64,000 bases of DNA, from the NCBI RefSeq assembly GCF_006874475.1, contig NZ_VIRM01000030.1:1-64000 (forward strand). Reading direction: 5' to 3'. Source of the stretch: Microbispora hainanensis (GTDB taxonomy: Bacteria; Actinomycetota; Actinomycetes; Streptosporangiales; Streptosporangiaceae). This document shows, piece after piece, positions 18,527 through 26,708 of this stretch. The notes beneath the pieces are model-generated. The model made no database searches. It was given only the letters and a program-made list of their open reading frames with translations, and was not told the origin of the DNA. The translations under genes and the position numbers were made by a program. Every line of letters starts with the position of its first letter. Position 1 is the first letter of the stretch.

Positions 18527-19140
18527 GCGGCACCGGCGGCGGCGATCGCCACCGACAGGACGATGACGACGGTGAGCGTCCCCAGAGGGTTGCGGTGCCG
18601 TACGGGCGCGATCGCGCGCATGGCCGGCACCCGGTAGACCGGTGACGGCGACGGGGTGGGCCGTGGCGTCGGACGAGGGCGCGGGGACGGCGCCGCCGCG
18701 GGCGGCCGGGGCACGGCCACCACCCGATGCGGAGCGTGCCGGGGCGTCGGCGCGGGCTTCTCGGAAGCCGGTGGCGGAGGCTCCGGGGAGGGCGCGGGCG
18801 GCGGCATCGGCGTGGGTGACGTGCAGCCGGGCCGTCCGATGCCGACCTCGGCGTGCAGGTCGACGATCACATCGACGTCGAGGCAGACGCCGGCCCGCAG
18901 GCCCGGTCCGTCCGGATCGGCTGCCGCGAGGGACGCGCCGGCGGCTGCCCGCACCATCCCCCGGGGCACCGTGCTCCCTGCACCTGCGTCCTGCCGCTCG
19001 GCCCGCACCTGCTGCCCGGTCACCTGGACGGGAGCCGCCGCGGCCGGCGTGGCACAGCTCAGCGCGGCACAGGCCAGTGCCGCGCAGGCGGAAACGGCCG
19101 CGACCGCGACGGCCACACGCGGGCCCGCCGTCCTGCCCAT
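18511..19140 (-). CDS. Secreted Pro-rich protein with C-terminal membrane anchor, unknown function
   Basis: A 209-residue protein with a signal peptide (about 1-36, ending ATPAAAAP), an unrecognised globular part (about 37-105) with two cysteines (ravCLDVDV and GRPGCTSP regions), a long Pro/Ala/Ser segment (about 108-170), and a C-terminal hydrophobic segment followed by a short basic tail (LTVVIVLSVAIAAAGAAAF, then RR). This is the layout of a cell-wall-spanning, membrane-anchored protein. GAGGG precedes the ATG, which lies one base after the stop of the DUF4239 gene, so the two are almost certainly one operon. No family was recognised. Confidence 0.65.
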   Translation of the reverse strand: MGRTAGPRVAVAVAAVSACAALACAALSCATPAAAAPVQVTGQQVRAERQDAGAGSTVPRGMVRAAAGASLAAADPDGPGLRAGVCLDVDVIVDLHAEVGIGRPGCTSPTPMPPPAPSPEPPPPASEKPAPTPRHAPHRVVAVPRPPAAAPSPRPRPTPRPTPSPSPVYRVPAMRAIAPVRHRNPLGTLTVVIVLSVAIAAAGAAAFRR

Positions 19141-19141
19141 G

Positions 19142-19909
19142 TCAGCGGCCCTCGGGGATCCGCTGGAACTCGTGCAGGGCGCTCACGAACGCGTCGGGCT
19201 TCACCGCCAGGCCGCCGCTGAAGGGGTGGGAGATGTTCCAGGCGAGATAGACGCCGACGCCGAGCAGGACCGCCATCGCCAGCACCGGCACGAGCGTGAG
19301 CCCCCGGGGCCGCGCCCCGGCCAGGAACGGAAAGACGGTGACGAGGACGCCCGTGAGCACCGTCAGCAGCATGACGCCGGGGGGCGGCTCGGTGCCCGCG
19401 TCGGCGGCGCGCTGCCGCCGGGCGGCGGACATGTCCGCCATCCGCTCCAGCACGGCGTCTCTGGCGTCGTGCGCCTCGTCGGTCGTGACCGGCAGTTCGG
19501 TCACGCGGGCGCGTAACGCCTCCAGCCGCGCCGTCCCCTCGCTGCCGAGATGTCCGGCCGCCATCTGCGGCCATTCGTCCTCGACGACGTATCTCGCGTA
19601 CTCGCGGAGCCCCTCGCGCACCTGGGCGGCGTCGGGGGCCGGGAGCGGTGCGGCGGCCCAGTAGGCCTCCACGAGCGCGTGGGTCTCCGCATAGGTGTTC
19701 TGCCGTGCGGAGTCGGCCGAGGTCCACGGCACGACGATCGCGATGGCGAACACGAGCAGGAACAGCGAGGAGAGCATCGACCCGGCGTGACCGGCGGACG
19801 CGCCGCCGGGATCGCGGTCATCGGTGCCCCGGCCCAGCGCGCGGAAGAGAAGGGCCGCCACGGCCACCAGCCCGACGGCCGCCGCGACCGCGAGTACGCC
19901 CAAGAGCAT
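19142..19909 (-). CDS. DUF4239 (bestrophin-like) membrane protein
   Basis: A 255-residue membrane protein. Hydrophobic segments are at about 1-25, 43-62, 183-203 and 208-228, with a soluble helical region between the second and third (SADSARQNTYAETHALVEAYW, then LREYARYVVEDEWPQMAAG). This arrangement and the motifs TYAETHALVEAY and FPFLAG fit DUF4239, annotated as bestrophin-like and thought to be channel-related, though no bacterial member has a settled function as far as I know. GTGGAG precedes the ATG. A 34-bp gapped palindrome begins 26 bp upstream and may control it. Confidence 0.75.
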   Translation of the reverse strand: MLLGVLAVAAAVGLVAVAALLFRALGRGTDDRDPGGASAGHAGSMLSSLFLLVFAIAIVVPWTSADSARQNTYAETHALVEAYWAAAPLPAPDAAQVREGLREYARYVVEDEWPQMAAGHLGSEGTARLEALRARVTELPVTTDEAHDARDAVLERMADMSAARRQRAADAGTEPPPGVMLLTVLTGVLVTVFPFLAGARPRGLTLVPVLAMAVLLGVGVYLAWNISHPFSGGLAVKPDAFVSALHEFQRIPEGR

Positions 19910-19934
19910 GACATCTCCACAGACACTTTGCCGA

Positions 19935-19968
19935 TTACTTATGGTGACATGACTATCACAGGAAGTAA
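19935..19968. promoter_or_regulatory. 34-bp gapped inverted repeat (operator candidate)
   Basis: TTACTT-N3-GTGA-N8-TCAC-N3-AAGTAA is a two-tier perfect dyad in an otherwise GC-rich gap. It lies 26 bp upstream of the DUF4239 start (minus strand) and 90 bp upstream of the NAD(P)-binding gene (plus strand). The minus strand also has AT-rich, -10-like bases here (CATAAGTAAT). The site could bind a dimeric repressor that controls one or both genes. Confidence 0.5.
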
Positions 19969-20057
19969 CCGTTGACCAGCCAGGACGGGCACGTCACGGC
20001 GCGGCCTGCCCGGCCGGGCGGGAGAGGTCGTGGCAGGATCGGCGCGGAGGTGATCGC

Positions 20058-20717
20058 ATGCGCGTGGTGATCGCGGGCGGACACGGGAAGATCGCCCTTC
20101 GGCTGGCCCGCCTGCTGAGCGGGCGGGGTGACGCGCCCGTGGGGCTGATCCGCAACCCGGATCAGGTCGCTGACGTGGAGGCGGCCGGCGCCGAGGCGGT
20201 GGTGTGCGACCTGGAGCGGACCACGCCGGAGGAGGTGGCCGGGATCCTGGTGGGGGCGGGAGCCGTCGTCTTCGCCGCCGGGGCGGGGCCCGGCAGCGGC
20301 GCCGCGCGCAAGTTCACCGTGGACCAGGGCGCCTCGGTGCTGCTCGCCGACGCGGCCGAACGGGCCGGGGTGTCCCGCTTCATCCAGATCTCCTCTATGG
20401 GCGCGGGATCGCCGCCGGCACCGGGGAGCGACGAGGTCTGGGCGGCCTACATCACCGCGAAGACGGCGGCGGAGGAGGACCTGCGCGCCCGTCCGCTCGA
20501 CTGGACGATCCTGCGGCCGGGGCGGCTCACCGACGAGCCGGGGACCGGCCTGGTGACGCTCGCCGACCCGCCGCTTCCCTCCGGGACGGTGCCACGCGAC
20601 GACGTGGCCGCCGTGATCGCCGCGCTGATCGACACCCCGGAGACGCGGCTTCGCGTCCTCGAACTCATCGGCGGAGGCGTGCCCATCGACGAGGCCATAC
20701 GCCTCGTGCTGATGTGA
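20058..20717 (+). CDS. NAD(P)-binding SDR / NmrA-like oxidoreductase (YwnB type)
   Basis: A 219-residue atypical short-chain dehydrogenase with an N-terminal Rossmann motif (VVIAGGHGKIALRLARLL) and the pattern FIQISSMGAG...AYITAKTAAEEDL, then DWTILRPGRLTDEPGTG. This is the signature of the YwnB/NmrA-like group. Substrates are mostly unknown; members are linked to NAD(P)H sensing or flavin/quinone-type reduction. The GGAGGTGATC before the ATG is a near-perfect anti-16S match, so it should be translated well. It is a single gene, divergent from the DUF4239 operon. Confidence 0.82.
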   Translation: MRVVIAGGHGKIALRLARLLSGRGDAPVGLIRNPDQVADVEAAGAEAVVCDLERTTPEEVAGILVGAGAVVFAAGAGPGSGAARKFTVDQGASVLLADAAERAGVSRFIQISSMGAGSPPAPGSDEVWAAYITAKTAAEEDLRARPLDWTILRPGRLTDEPGTGLVTLADPPLPSGTVPRDDVAAVIAALIDTPETRLRVLELIGGGVPIDEAIRLVLM

Positions 20718-20844
20718 TGACCCTGCGGAGGCGTTCCGGGACCGTTACCCATGCCGCCCCAGATGGCAAGAGGCACTAAATACCCAATGGGGCACTAGAT
20801 CATCTCGTTACGGAAAAATCCCGAATCTGTGGGGTTCATGCGGC

Positions 20845-20873
20845 TTGACGCAATTTCCGGGGTGACAAAGACT
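20845..20873 (+). promoter_or_regulatory. Weak candidate promoter for the M14 carboxypeptidase
   Basis: TTGACG (20845-20850), 17-bp spacer, AAGACT (20868-20873; three of six matches to TATAAT). It lies about 75 bp before the ATG at 20947. It is the only reasonable sigma-70-like pair seen in this 229-bp gap. Confidence 0.3.
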
Positions 20874-20946
20874 TCCCTCGAACTTCGCGTGATCCACTCC
20901 GGGCTGACCCCCCTCCCCGGAGGGCACGCCAGATGGAGGAAACTCG

Positions 20947-23682
20947 ATGAGTAGCTCTCCCCGGAGGGCGCGTCGCTATGCAGCCGCGCTCGCACTCCCC
21001 CTGGCGATCACTCTGAACGCCCTCCCGGCGCTCGCCGATCCCTCTCCGGATCCGGTCCCGCCGGACCGGGCGTCCAGCACCGCGCAGAACGGCGTCGCGC
21101 TGATGCGCATCGTCGTCGCCGACCAGTCGGGCGTGGACAAGCTGCTCGCCATGGGCGTCGACCTGGCCGAGTACAGCAAGCCCGTCGACGGCGGCATCGA
21201 GGTGCACGCCGTGCTCAGCCCCGAGGAGGCGCGGAGCCTGCGTGACCAGGGCTTCGACGTCCGCGACGCCATCTCCGACCAGAGCGACTACGCCGCGAAC
21301 CTGGCAGAACGGCGGCAGGCCCTCGCCGCCGCGTCGGCCGACGCGGCCGAGACCGACACGCTGACCCCGCTGCGCGCCGAGTGGTTCACCAGCCTCGACA
21401 ACCAGCGTTTCCTGTCGGTGGAGGTGAAGACGAGCGCGACCGACGCCCAGACCGTGCTCACCGCCACCTGGGACAGCGGCCCCGGCACGGCCCCCGACTC
21501 CGGCGGCTCGACGACGATGTCCCGCTTCACCGACGCGGGGCAGTACATGTACCACCGGTTCAACTCGCCGCTGCCGATCACGGAGACCCCCACCCAGGTC
21601 ACGATCACCAGCAGCCGGGGCGGCTCGGTCACGGTGCCGGTGACCAAGTGGCTGGGCGAGCCGCGCAAGGCGCCGGGCAAGCACTACGTGCAGGACTTCG
21701 TCGACCACTACATGGACCCCACCGAGGTCACCGGCCGGATCGTGGCGCTGTCCAAGCAGTTCCCGAACATCTCGGAGATCATCGACCTCCCGTACAAGAC
21801 GAACGGCTACCGCCGCCAGGCGCAGGCGCAGTTCGGCACGGGCTCGGGGAACGCACTGGCCAGCACGTTCTACGTGACGTCCAAGGCGTACGGCAGCGAG
21901 GGCGGCAACGACGTCAGCGTCGCGCTGGCGAGCCCGGGGACCGCCTCGGCCCCGCTCTCCGTCGCCGTCAACGGCAAGGACGTCGTGGTCAGCCTGGCCA
22001 CGGACGCCTCCGGCGCGGTCACCAGCACGGCCTCCGAGGTGGTCGCCGCGCTGAACGGCGACTCCGCGGCCTCGGCGCTGCTGACCGCCGCCCTCTATCG
22101 CACCAGCCCGGGCACCGGAGTGGTGGCGGCGGCCCCGGCGACGAAGCTGACCGACAACCTGAAGGCGCCGGCCACCGTCTCGCGCCAGCCGTTCCAGATG
22201 AAGGCGCTGCGTATCGGCAAGAGCCGGGACGGCTCGAAGACCGGGGTGTTCCTCTACTGCCAGGAGCACGCCCGCGAGTGGGTGACCCCGCTGACCTGTG
22301 TGGAGACCGCCGAGCGGCTGCTGCGCAACTACGCGCTCGACGCGGACACCAAGAAGCTGGTGAACAACCTCGACATCTTCATCGTGCCGACGATCAACCC
22401 CGACGGCGCGCACTACTCGATGTACGACTACAACATGCAGCGCAAGAACATGGTGAACTACTGCGCTGCCGACGGATCGGACCCGGCGCGCCGCAACTCC
22501 TGGGGCGTCGACCTCAACCGCAACTTCTCGGTGGGCAGCGCCTCCGACGGCTACGTCGGCGGTTCCACCACCTGCACCGGTGAGACCTACTCGGGGCCGT
22601 CCGAGCTGTCGGAGCCGGAGACCCGCAACGAGGTCTGGCTGACGGAGCAGTACCCGAACATCAAGTTCGCGATGAACACCCACTCCTACGGCGGCTACTT
22701 CATGTGGCCTCCGGGGGCGTACAAGAGCGCCGGCCGGGAGACGCTGCCGCGGCCCGACCTGGGCACCGAAGAGTACTTCTGGAACGCCTCCGCCCACATC
22801 CTGTCGGCGGTGCAGGGCTGGCGCGGCACGGCCATCTGGCCGGGACGCACCGGCCCGGTGATCGACGTGCTCTACTCGGCGGCCGGCAACAGTGCCGACG
22901 AGTTCTGGTACAACAAGGGCATCATCGGCTGGGACTTCGAGGTCGGCGCGGACGTCTACGACCCGGCGACCAACAGGTACACCTCGGTCGGCTTCCAGCC
23001 TCCGTTCGATGAGGGCCACGAGGAGGCGATGGAGTTCTCCAACGGCCAGATCGGCATCCTCGAAGTCGCCCAGTCGTACGAGAAGGACAAGCAGAAGCCC
23101 GAGTCGAAGCTCGTCGTGAGCGACAGGACCGACAGCTCGGCCACGTTCACCTTCACCGTGGACGAACCGGCGAACGTCTACTACACCCTCGACGGCAGCC
23201 GGCCGACGCTGAGCTCGCCCAAGCTGACCTCGTCGGGCATGCGTGAGGGCGCCGCCAAGATCACGGTCGACAAGACGACAGAGGTGCACTGGTTCGCCAT
23301 GGACCTCGCGGGCAACGTCGAGAAGAACTACAAGCCGGACGGCAACGGCAAGAACTACAACAAGGAGACCGTCACCGTCGGCAAGGCTCCGGTGGTGCCG
23401 CTGACCGTGACCGCCTCGTCCCGTTGCACGGGCACCTCGGCGTACGTCGCCGTGACGGCCGTCAACGCCGGTGACGGGCCGGCGACGGTGGAGCTGACCA
23501 CCCCGTACGGTTCCAAGACGGTGGCCGGCGTGGCTCCGGGCAAGCAGGCCTACCAGTCCTTCAACACCCGGGCCGGGAACATCGGCGCCGGCACGGTCAC
23601 CGTCAAGGCGACCGCCACGATCGACGGCAAGCAGGTGACCTCGTCCTACGACGCCGCCTACAGCGCGGCCGACTGCCACTGA
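20947..23682 (+). CDS. Secreted M14 zinc carboxypeptidase with accessory C-terminal domains
   Basis: A 911-residue extracellular metallocarboxypeptidase that removes C-terminal residues from peptides. A signal peptide spans about 1-31 (ALPALADP) and a propeptide-like region about 35-240. The catalytic domain starts near YVQDFVDHYMDPTEV. Zinc ligands are His441 and Glu444 (QEHAREW) and His579 (NTHSYGGYF); the substrate Asn/Arg is in DLNRNF; the general base is probably Glu665 (WDFEVGADV). Between the first catalytic segment and HAREW there is an extra insert of about 115 residues (bases 21836-22190) rich in small residues. After the catalytic domain come a chitobiase-C-like domain (VYYTLDGSRPTLSSPKL, then HWFAMDLAGNVE) and a final beta-sandwich-like domain with two Cys (SSRC...ADC). 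GGAGG precedes the ATG. A hairpin follows and separates it from the next gene. Confidence 0.88.
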   Translation: MSSSPRRARRYAAALALPLAITLNALPALADPSPDPVPPDRASSTAQNGVALMRIVVADQSGVDKLLAMGVDLAEYSKPVDGGIEVHAVLSPEEARSLRDQGFDVRDAISDQSDYAANLAERRQALAAASADAAETDTLTPLRAEWFTSLDNQRFLSVEVKTSATDAQTVLTATWDSGPGTAPDSGGSTTMSRFTDAGQYMYHRFNSPLPITETPTQVTITSSRGGSVTVPVTKWLGEPRKAPGKHYVQDFVDHYMDPTEVTGRIVALSKQFPNISEIIDLPYKTNGYRRQAQAQFGTGSGNALASTFYVTSKAYGSEGGNDVSVALASPGTASAPLSVAVNGKDVVVSLATDASGAVTSTASEVVAALNGDSAASALLTAALYRTSPGTGVVAAAPATKLTDNLKAPATVSRQPFQMKALRIGKSRDGSKTGVFLYCQEHAREWVTPLTCVETAERLLRNYALDADTKKLVNNLDIFIVPTINPDGAHYSMYDYNMQRKNMVNYCAADGSDPARRNSWGVDLNRNFSVGSASDGYVGGSTTCTGETYSGPSELSEPETRNEVWLTEQYPNIKFAMNTHSYGGYFMWPPGAYKSAGRETLPRPDLGTEEYFWNASAHILSAVQGWRGTAIWPGRTGPVIDVLYSAAGNSADEFWYNKGIIGWDFEVGADVYDPATNRYTSVGFQPPFDEGHEEAMEFSNGQIGILEVAQSYEKDKQKPESKLVVSDRTDSSATFTFTVDEPANVYYTLDGSRPTLSSPKLTSSGMREGAAKITVDKTTEVHWFAMDLAGNVEKNYKPDGNGKNYNKETVTVGKAPVVPLTVTASSRCTGTSAYVAVTAVNAGDGPATVELTTPYGSKTVAGVAPGKQAYQSFNTRAGNIGAGTVTVKATATIDGKQVTSSYDAAYSAADCH

Positions 23683-23710
23683 TCCGACGACACCGCTGTA
23701 ACACAGACCC

Positions 23711-23738
23711 GGGGCCGGCCGCCCATCCGGCCGGCCCC
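23711..23738 (+). terminator. Hairpin after the carboxypeptidase gene
   Basis: A 10-bp stem GGGGCCGGCC (23711-23720) / GGCCGGCCCC (23729-23738), loop GCCCATCC, followed by a C-rich stretch without a T-run. It lies 28 bp after the stop codon, typical of GC-rich actinomycete terminators. Confidence 0.6.
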
Positions 23739-23762
23739 GCCCCCATAGATGGAGCGATCCGC

Positions 23763-24404
23763 ATGAGAATCACCAGGACCACCCGGATGCTCGCCGCGTC
23801 CGTGCTCGGCCTCACCCTCGCGGGTGCCGGCCTGGCCGGCCCCGCGGCGGCCGACGACGACCCCGCCGGCACCGGCGGCATCGACGTGTCGGTGAACATC
23901 CAGCCGACCACCACCCCCGGCCAGCTGTCGATGACGGTGGCCGACAACACCGGGGTGTCGCTGCAGGAGAACGGGTCGGACGCCACCGCCCGCCAGTTCA
24001 CCGGCACCCTGCCGACGGTCACCGTGACCGACACCCGCACCCCCGAGGAGATCCCCGCGGGTGAGTACTGGGCGGTCGTGGGCCAGGCCAGCCAGTTCGT
24101 CGCGACCGACGACCCGGGCAAGACCATCGGCCCGGAATACCTGGGCTGGAGGCCGCACCTGCTGACCGACTCCTCCACCGGCGCGGTCGCGGCCGGTGAG
24201 CCGGTCTCCAGCGCCATCTCCGACGGCTCCGGAGCGCCCAACGTCGGTCTGCAGGGCCGGGAACTGCTGGTCTCCACCGCCAACTCCGCCGACGAGATCG
24301 GCACCTCCCAGGTCAACGCCGATCTCGCCCTGCGCACCCCGGTCGACGTCGCCGCCGGCGAATACCACTCCACCATCACCCTGTCGCTGTTCAACCAGTC
24401 CTGA
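23763..24404 (+). CDS. Secreted beta-rich protein, possibly WxL-like, unknown function
   Basis: A 213-residue secreted protein: signal peptide about 1-31 (LTLAGAGLAGPAAADD), then an all-beta sequence with motifs ISVNIQ-like (IDVSVNIQ), GTLPTVTVTDTR, GEYWAVVGQASQF and a C-terminal PVDVAAGEYHSTITLSLF. The ending resembles the last strands of WxL-type cell-surface domains, but the W-x-L triplet itself is not evident, so this is a weak structural guess. GGAG precedes the ATG. It stands alone between the carboxypeptidase and SPW genes. Confidence 0.6.
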   Translation: MRITRTTRMLAASVLGLTLAGAGLAGPAAADDDPAGTGGIDVSVNIQPTTTPGQLSMTVADNTGVSLQENGSDATARQFTGTLPTVTVTDTRTPEEIPAGEYWAVVGQASQFVATDDPGKTIGPEYLGWRPHLLTDSSTGAVAAGEPVSSAISDGSGAPNVGLQGRELLVSTANSADEIGTSQVNADLALRTPVDVAAGEYHSTITLSLFNQS

Positions 24405-24476
24405 CCGGGCGGGTCCGCACCAGTCCCGTCCAGGACAATGTGACGCAGGGTTAGGAAATCCTGACGTAGCGGATTG

Positions 24477-24492
24477 TTGACCGGGCGGTCAA
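24477..24492. promoter_or_regulatory. TTGACC-GGGC-GGTCAA inverted repeat
   Basis: Perfect 6-bp arms separated by 4 bp, 51 bp upstream of the SPW-repeat gene. The left arm also reads as a -35-like TTGACC, so a bound repressor would overlap a promoter. GATAAC at 24508-24513 is the nearest -10-like hexamer, but the spacing is poor. Confidence 0.35.
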
Positions 24493-24542
24493 TCAGGCAG
24501 ACCGTCAGATAACAGGTCACCTCTCCCCGTACGGAGGCACGG

Positions 24543-24887
24543 ATGGATCTCACGAGATCGTTGTCCGACGTCGTCGCCCTCGTTGCCGGGCTGGTCGCGG
24601 TGCTCGCACCGTTCTTCTGGGCCGACGCCCAGGCGGCCACGCAACCACTGCTCATCCTCGGCGCCCTGCTCGTCGTCTCCGCCCTGTGGTCCGTCCTGGG
24701 CGCGGGCGGCGCCAGCTCCTGGGTGACCGCGGCGTTCGGCGCCCTGCTGCTCGTCTCCCCCTGGGCGTTCGGCTTCGACGGCGATTCCGCCTCGGCGTGG
24801 ACCGCCTGGATCACCGGCGGCGTCACCGTCGTCGTCGGTCTGCTGACCGTCCTGCAGGTGCGCGGCCGCACGACCGTCGCCGCCTGA
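24543..24887 (+). CDS. SPW-repeat membrane protein
   Basis: A 114-residue integral-membrane protein with four hydrophobic segments (about 8-26, 33-52, 59-75, 85-105). The family motif Ser-Pro-Trp is seen in LLVSPWAFGF, with the degenerate first repeat at LAPFFWAD. SPW-repeat proteins are small membrane proteins of unknown function, common in actinobacteria and some archaea. GGAGG precedes the ATG. It is monocistronic, with 263 bp of gene-free sequence after it. Confidence 0.85.
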   Translation: MDLTRSLSDVVALVAGLVAVLAPFFWADAQAATQPLLILGALLVVSALWSVLGAGGASSWVTAAFGALLLVSPWAFGFDGDSASAWTAWITGGVTVVVGLLTVLQVRGRTTVAA

Positions 24888-25055
24888 ATTCCCCACCGCC
24901 CCACCCACGCGTACGGCTCCCACGGCCGGCACAGGGGCGGCACGAGGGCGGCGGGCGCGACAGGGCAGCGGCAGCGCGGCGGCGGGGCCGTACGTCTTCC
25001 CGGTGGACAGGGGCTTCACCTGCGCGGAGACCAGAGTCACGCTTATCACTCCATA

Positions 25056-25110
25056 GGCGACATGTCGCCCCTTGACTTTGGCGCGATCTCCACTCAGTCT
25101 GTTGCGTATA
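25056..25110 (+). promoter_or_regulatory. Control region of the Rieske ferredoxin: palindrome, -35 and IclR-like box
   Basis: In order: a perfect 14-bp palindrome GGCGACATGTCGCC (25056-25069); TTGACT (25072-25077) with a weak -10-like CAGTCT 17 bp later (25095-25100); and CTGTTGCGTATA (25099-25110). The last element matches 10 of 12 bases of CTATTGCGCATA at 27541-27552, between the IclR and betA genes. The shared box suggests that the IclR protein controls both the ferredoxin/reductase pair and betAB. Confidence 0.45.
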
Positions 25111-25150
25111 GCGCTTCCTGTTCCACCTTACGAAACTGGGAAACCCTCGC

Positions 25151-25498
25151 ATGATTCCTGCGTGCCCCCTCGCCGCCCTGCCCAGGGGTGAGGCCCTCCG
25201 AATCGAGACAGATCCCCCGATCGCCGTCTTCCACACAGAGGACGGTGAACTGTACGCGGTGGACGACACCTGTACACACCAGGACGCGTCGCTCGCGGAC
25301 GGGTGGCTGGAAGGGTGCGAGGTGGAGTGCCCCCTGCACGCGTCGCGCTTCGACCTGCGCACGGGCCGGGTGGACGCTCCTCCCGCGAAGCTGCCGGTGC
25401 GCACCCATCAGGTGGTGGTCCAGGACGAGACCGTCTATGTCGTGCCGTCGGACCTGCCGCCGAACCTCCCGCCCGGCGTCCGCACCGGTTCCGCCTGA
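25151..25498 (+). CDS. Rieske-type ferredoxin
   Basis: A 115-residue Rieske [2Fe-2S] protein. The cluster ligands are the motifs CTH (in DDTCTHQDASL) and CPLH (in EVECPLHASRF), spaced as usual for ferredoxin components of non-haem iron oxygenases. It should carry electrons from the reductase encoded 37 bp downstream to an oxygenase. No oxygenase alpha subunit is in the window. Given the neighbouring choline/betaine genes, a betaine monooxygenase-type partner elsewhere is plausible, but this is inference. No strong ribosome binding site is visible (GGGAAACC upstream). Confidence 0.88.
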   Translation: MIPACPLAALPRGEALRIETDPPIAVFHTEDGELYAVDDTCTHQDASLADGWLEGCEVECPLHASRFDLRTGRVDAPPAKLPVRTHQVVVQDETVYVVPSDLPPNLPPGVRTGSA

Positions 25499-25501
25499 GA
25501 C

Positions 25502-25541
25502 GCCGTGAGGGTGTCGTGAAAGCCGTGAGGGTGTCGTGAAA
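25502..25541 (+). repeat. Perfect 20-bp tandem duplication at the reductase start
   Basis: Two exact copies of GCCGTGAGGGTGTCGTGAAA (25502-25521 and 25522-25541). Each copy carries an SD-like GAGGG and a GTG. The second GTG (25536) starts the reductase; the first (25516) is in another frame and would make only a 7-residue peptide ending at a TGA inside the second copy. Confidence 0.95.
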
Positions 25542-26702
25542 TCCGTCGCTATCGTCGGCGCGTCGCTCGCCGGGCTGTCGGCGGCCCGCGCGCTGCGCGC
25601 CCAGGGCTTCGGCGGGCGCCTGACGATCGTCGGGGCCGAGCCGCACCGCCCCTACGACCGTCCCCCGCTGTCCAAGGAGTTCCTCGCCGGGCAGATGACG
25701 ACGACCGACCTCGCCCTGGAGGGCGACGGCGAGGACCTCGGCGCCGAGTGGCGTCTGGGCGTCGCCGCCACCGGGCTGGAGCGGGGGCGGTCGCTGCGGA
25801 TCGCGCTCGCCGACGGCTCCGCGGTCGAGGCCGACGGCGTGGTGATCGCCACCGGCGCGGTCGCCCGCACGCTCGGCGGCGATCTCGCCGGCGTGCACAC
25901 GCTGCGCACGATCGAGGACGCGGCGGCCCTGCGGGCCGACCTCGGCGCCGCCCGGCGGCTCGTGGTGATCGGGGCCGGGTTCGTCGGCGCGGAGGTCGCC
26001 TGCGTCGCCCGCACGCTCGGGCTCGACGTGACGATCGTCGAGGCCGCGCCCGCGCCGTTCGCCCGCGCGCTCGGGCCCGAGATGGGCACCGCGCTCGCCG
26101 CGCTGCACGAAGACCACGGGGTGCGTCTCATCTGCGGCGCCGCCGTACGCGGCCTGACGGGCGAGGGCCGCGTCGACGGCGTGCTGCTCGACGACGGACG
26201 CCGCCTGGACGCCGACGTGGTGCTCGTCGGCATCGGCGCGCGGCCGGTCGTGGAGTGGCTCGACGGCAGCGGGGTGCTGCTCGGCGACGGCGTCGTCTGC
26301 GACGCCGGCGGCGCGACGAGCGTGCCGGGAGTCGTCGCGGTCGGCGACTGCGCCGCCTGGTTCGACCCCGCCCTCGGCGCCCACCTGCGCGTGGAGCACT
26401 GGACCGGCGCCGCCCGGCGTCCCGCGACGGCCGCGCAGACGCTGCTGTCCGGCGGCGCGGCCGTGCCGGACACGCTCGCGCCGCCCTACCTGTGGTCCGA
26501 CCAGTACGGCATGCGCGTGCAGTTCGCCGGGCACACGCTGCCGGGAGACGAGGTGAGCGTCGAGGAGGGCGACCTCGCGTCCCGGCGTTTCCTGGCCGTC
26601 TACCGGCGGGAGGGCCGCATGGTCGCGGTGCTCGGCGTCGACCAGCCGCGCTCGTTCACCCGGTGGCGGCGCCGCGTGAACGAGCCCGCCGGGGCGCGAT
26701 GA
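25536..26702 (+). CDS. FAD-dependent ferredoxin reductase
   Basis: A 388-residue flavoprotein of the oxygenase-coupled ferredoxin reductase family (BphA4/rhodocoxin reductase-like), passing electrons from NAD(P)H to the Rieske ferredoxin. The FAD site is VAIVGASLAGLSAARALR with YDRPPLSKEFLAG; the NAD(P) site is VVIGAGFVGAEVACVAR; the second FAD motif is VPGVVAVGDCA. The C-terminal dimer/interface domain is present (about 310-388, with RRFLAVYRREGRMVAVLGV). The GTG start is inside the second copy of a 20-bp duplication. The gene converges on the IclR gene with a 6-bp gap. Confidence 0.9.
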   Translation: MKSVAIVGASLAGLSAARALRAQGFGGRLTIVGAEPHRPYDRPPLSKEFLAGQMTTTDLALEGDGEDLGAEWRLGVAATGLERGRSLRIALADGSAVEADGVVIATGAVARTLGGDLAGVHTLRTIEDAAALRADLGAARRLVVIGAGFVGAEVACVARTLGLDVTIVEAAPAPFARALGPEMGTALAALHEDHGVRLICGAAVRGLTGEGRVDGVLLDDGRRLDADVVLVGIGARPVVEWLDGSGVLLGDGVVCDAGGATSVPGVVAVGDCAAWFDPALGAHLRVEHWTGAARRPATAAQTLLSGGAAVPDTLAPPYLWSDQYGMRVQFAGHTLPGDEVSVEEGDLASRRFLAVYRREGRMVAVLGVDQPRSFTRWRRRVNEPAGAR

Positions 26703-26708
26703 GCGCCG

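Noticed and set aside
20836-23679. Nearly 950-codon minus-strand frame opposite the M14 carboxypeptidase
   Set aside because: Low-complexity His/Arg/Val/Gly translation, no motifs; the plus strand encodes a complete M14 enzyme with signal peptide.
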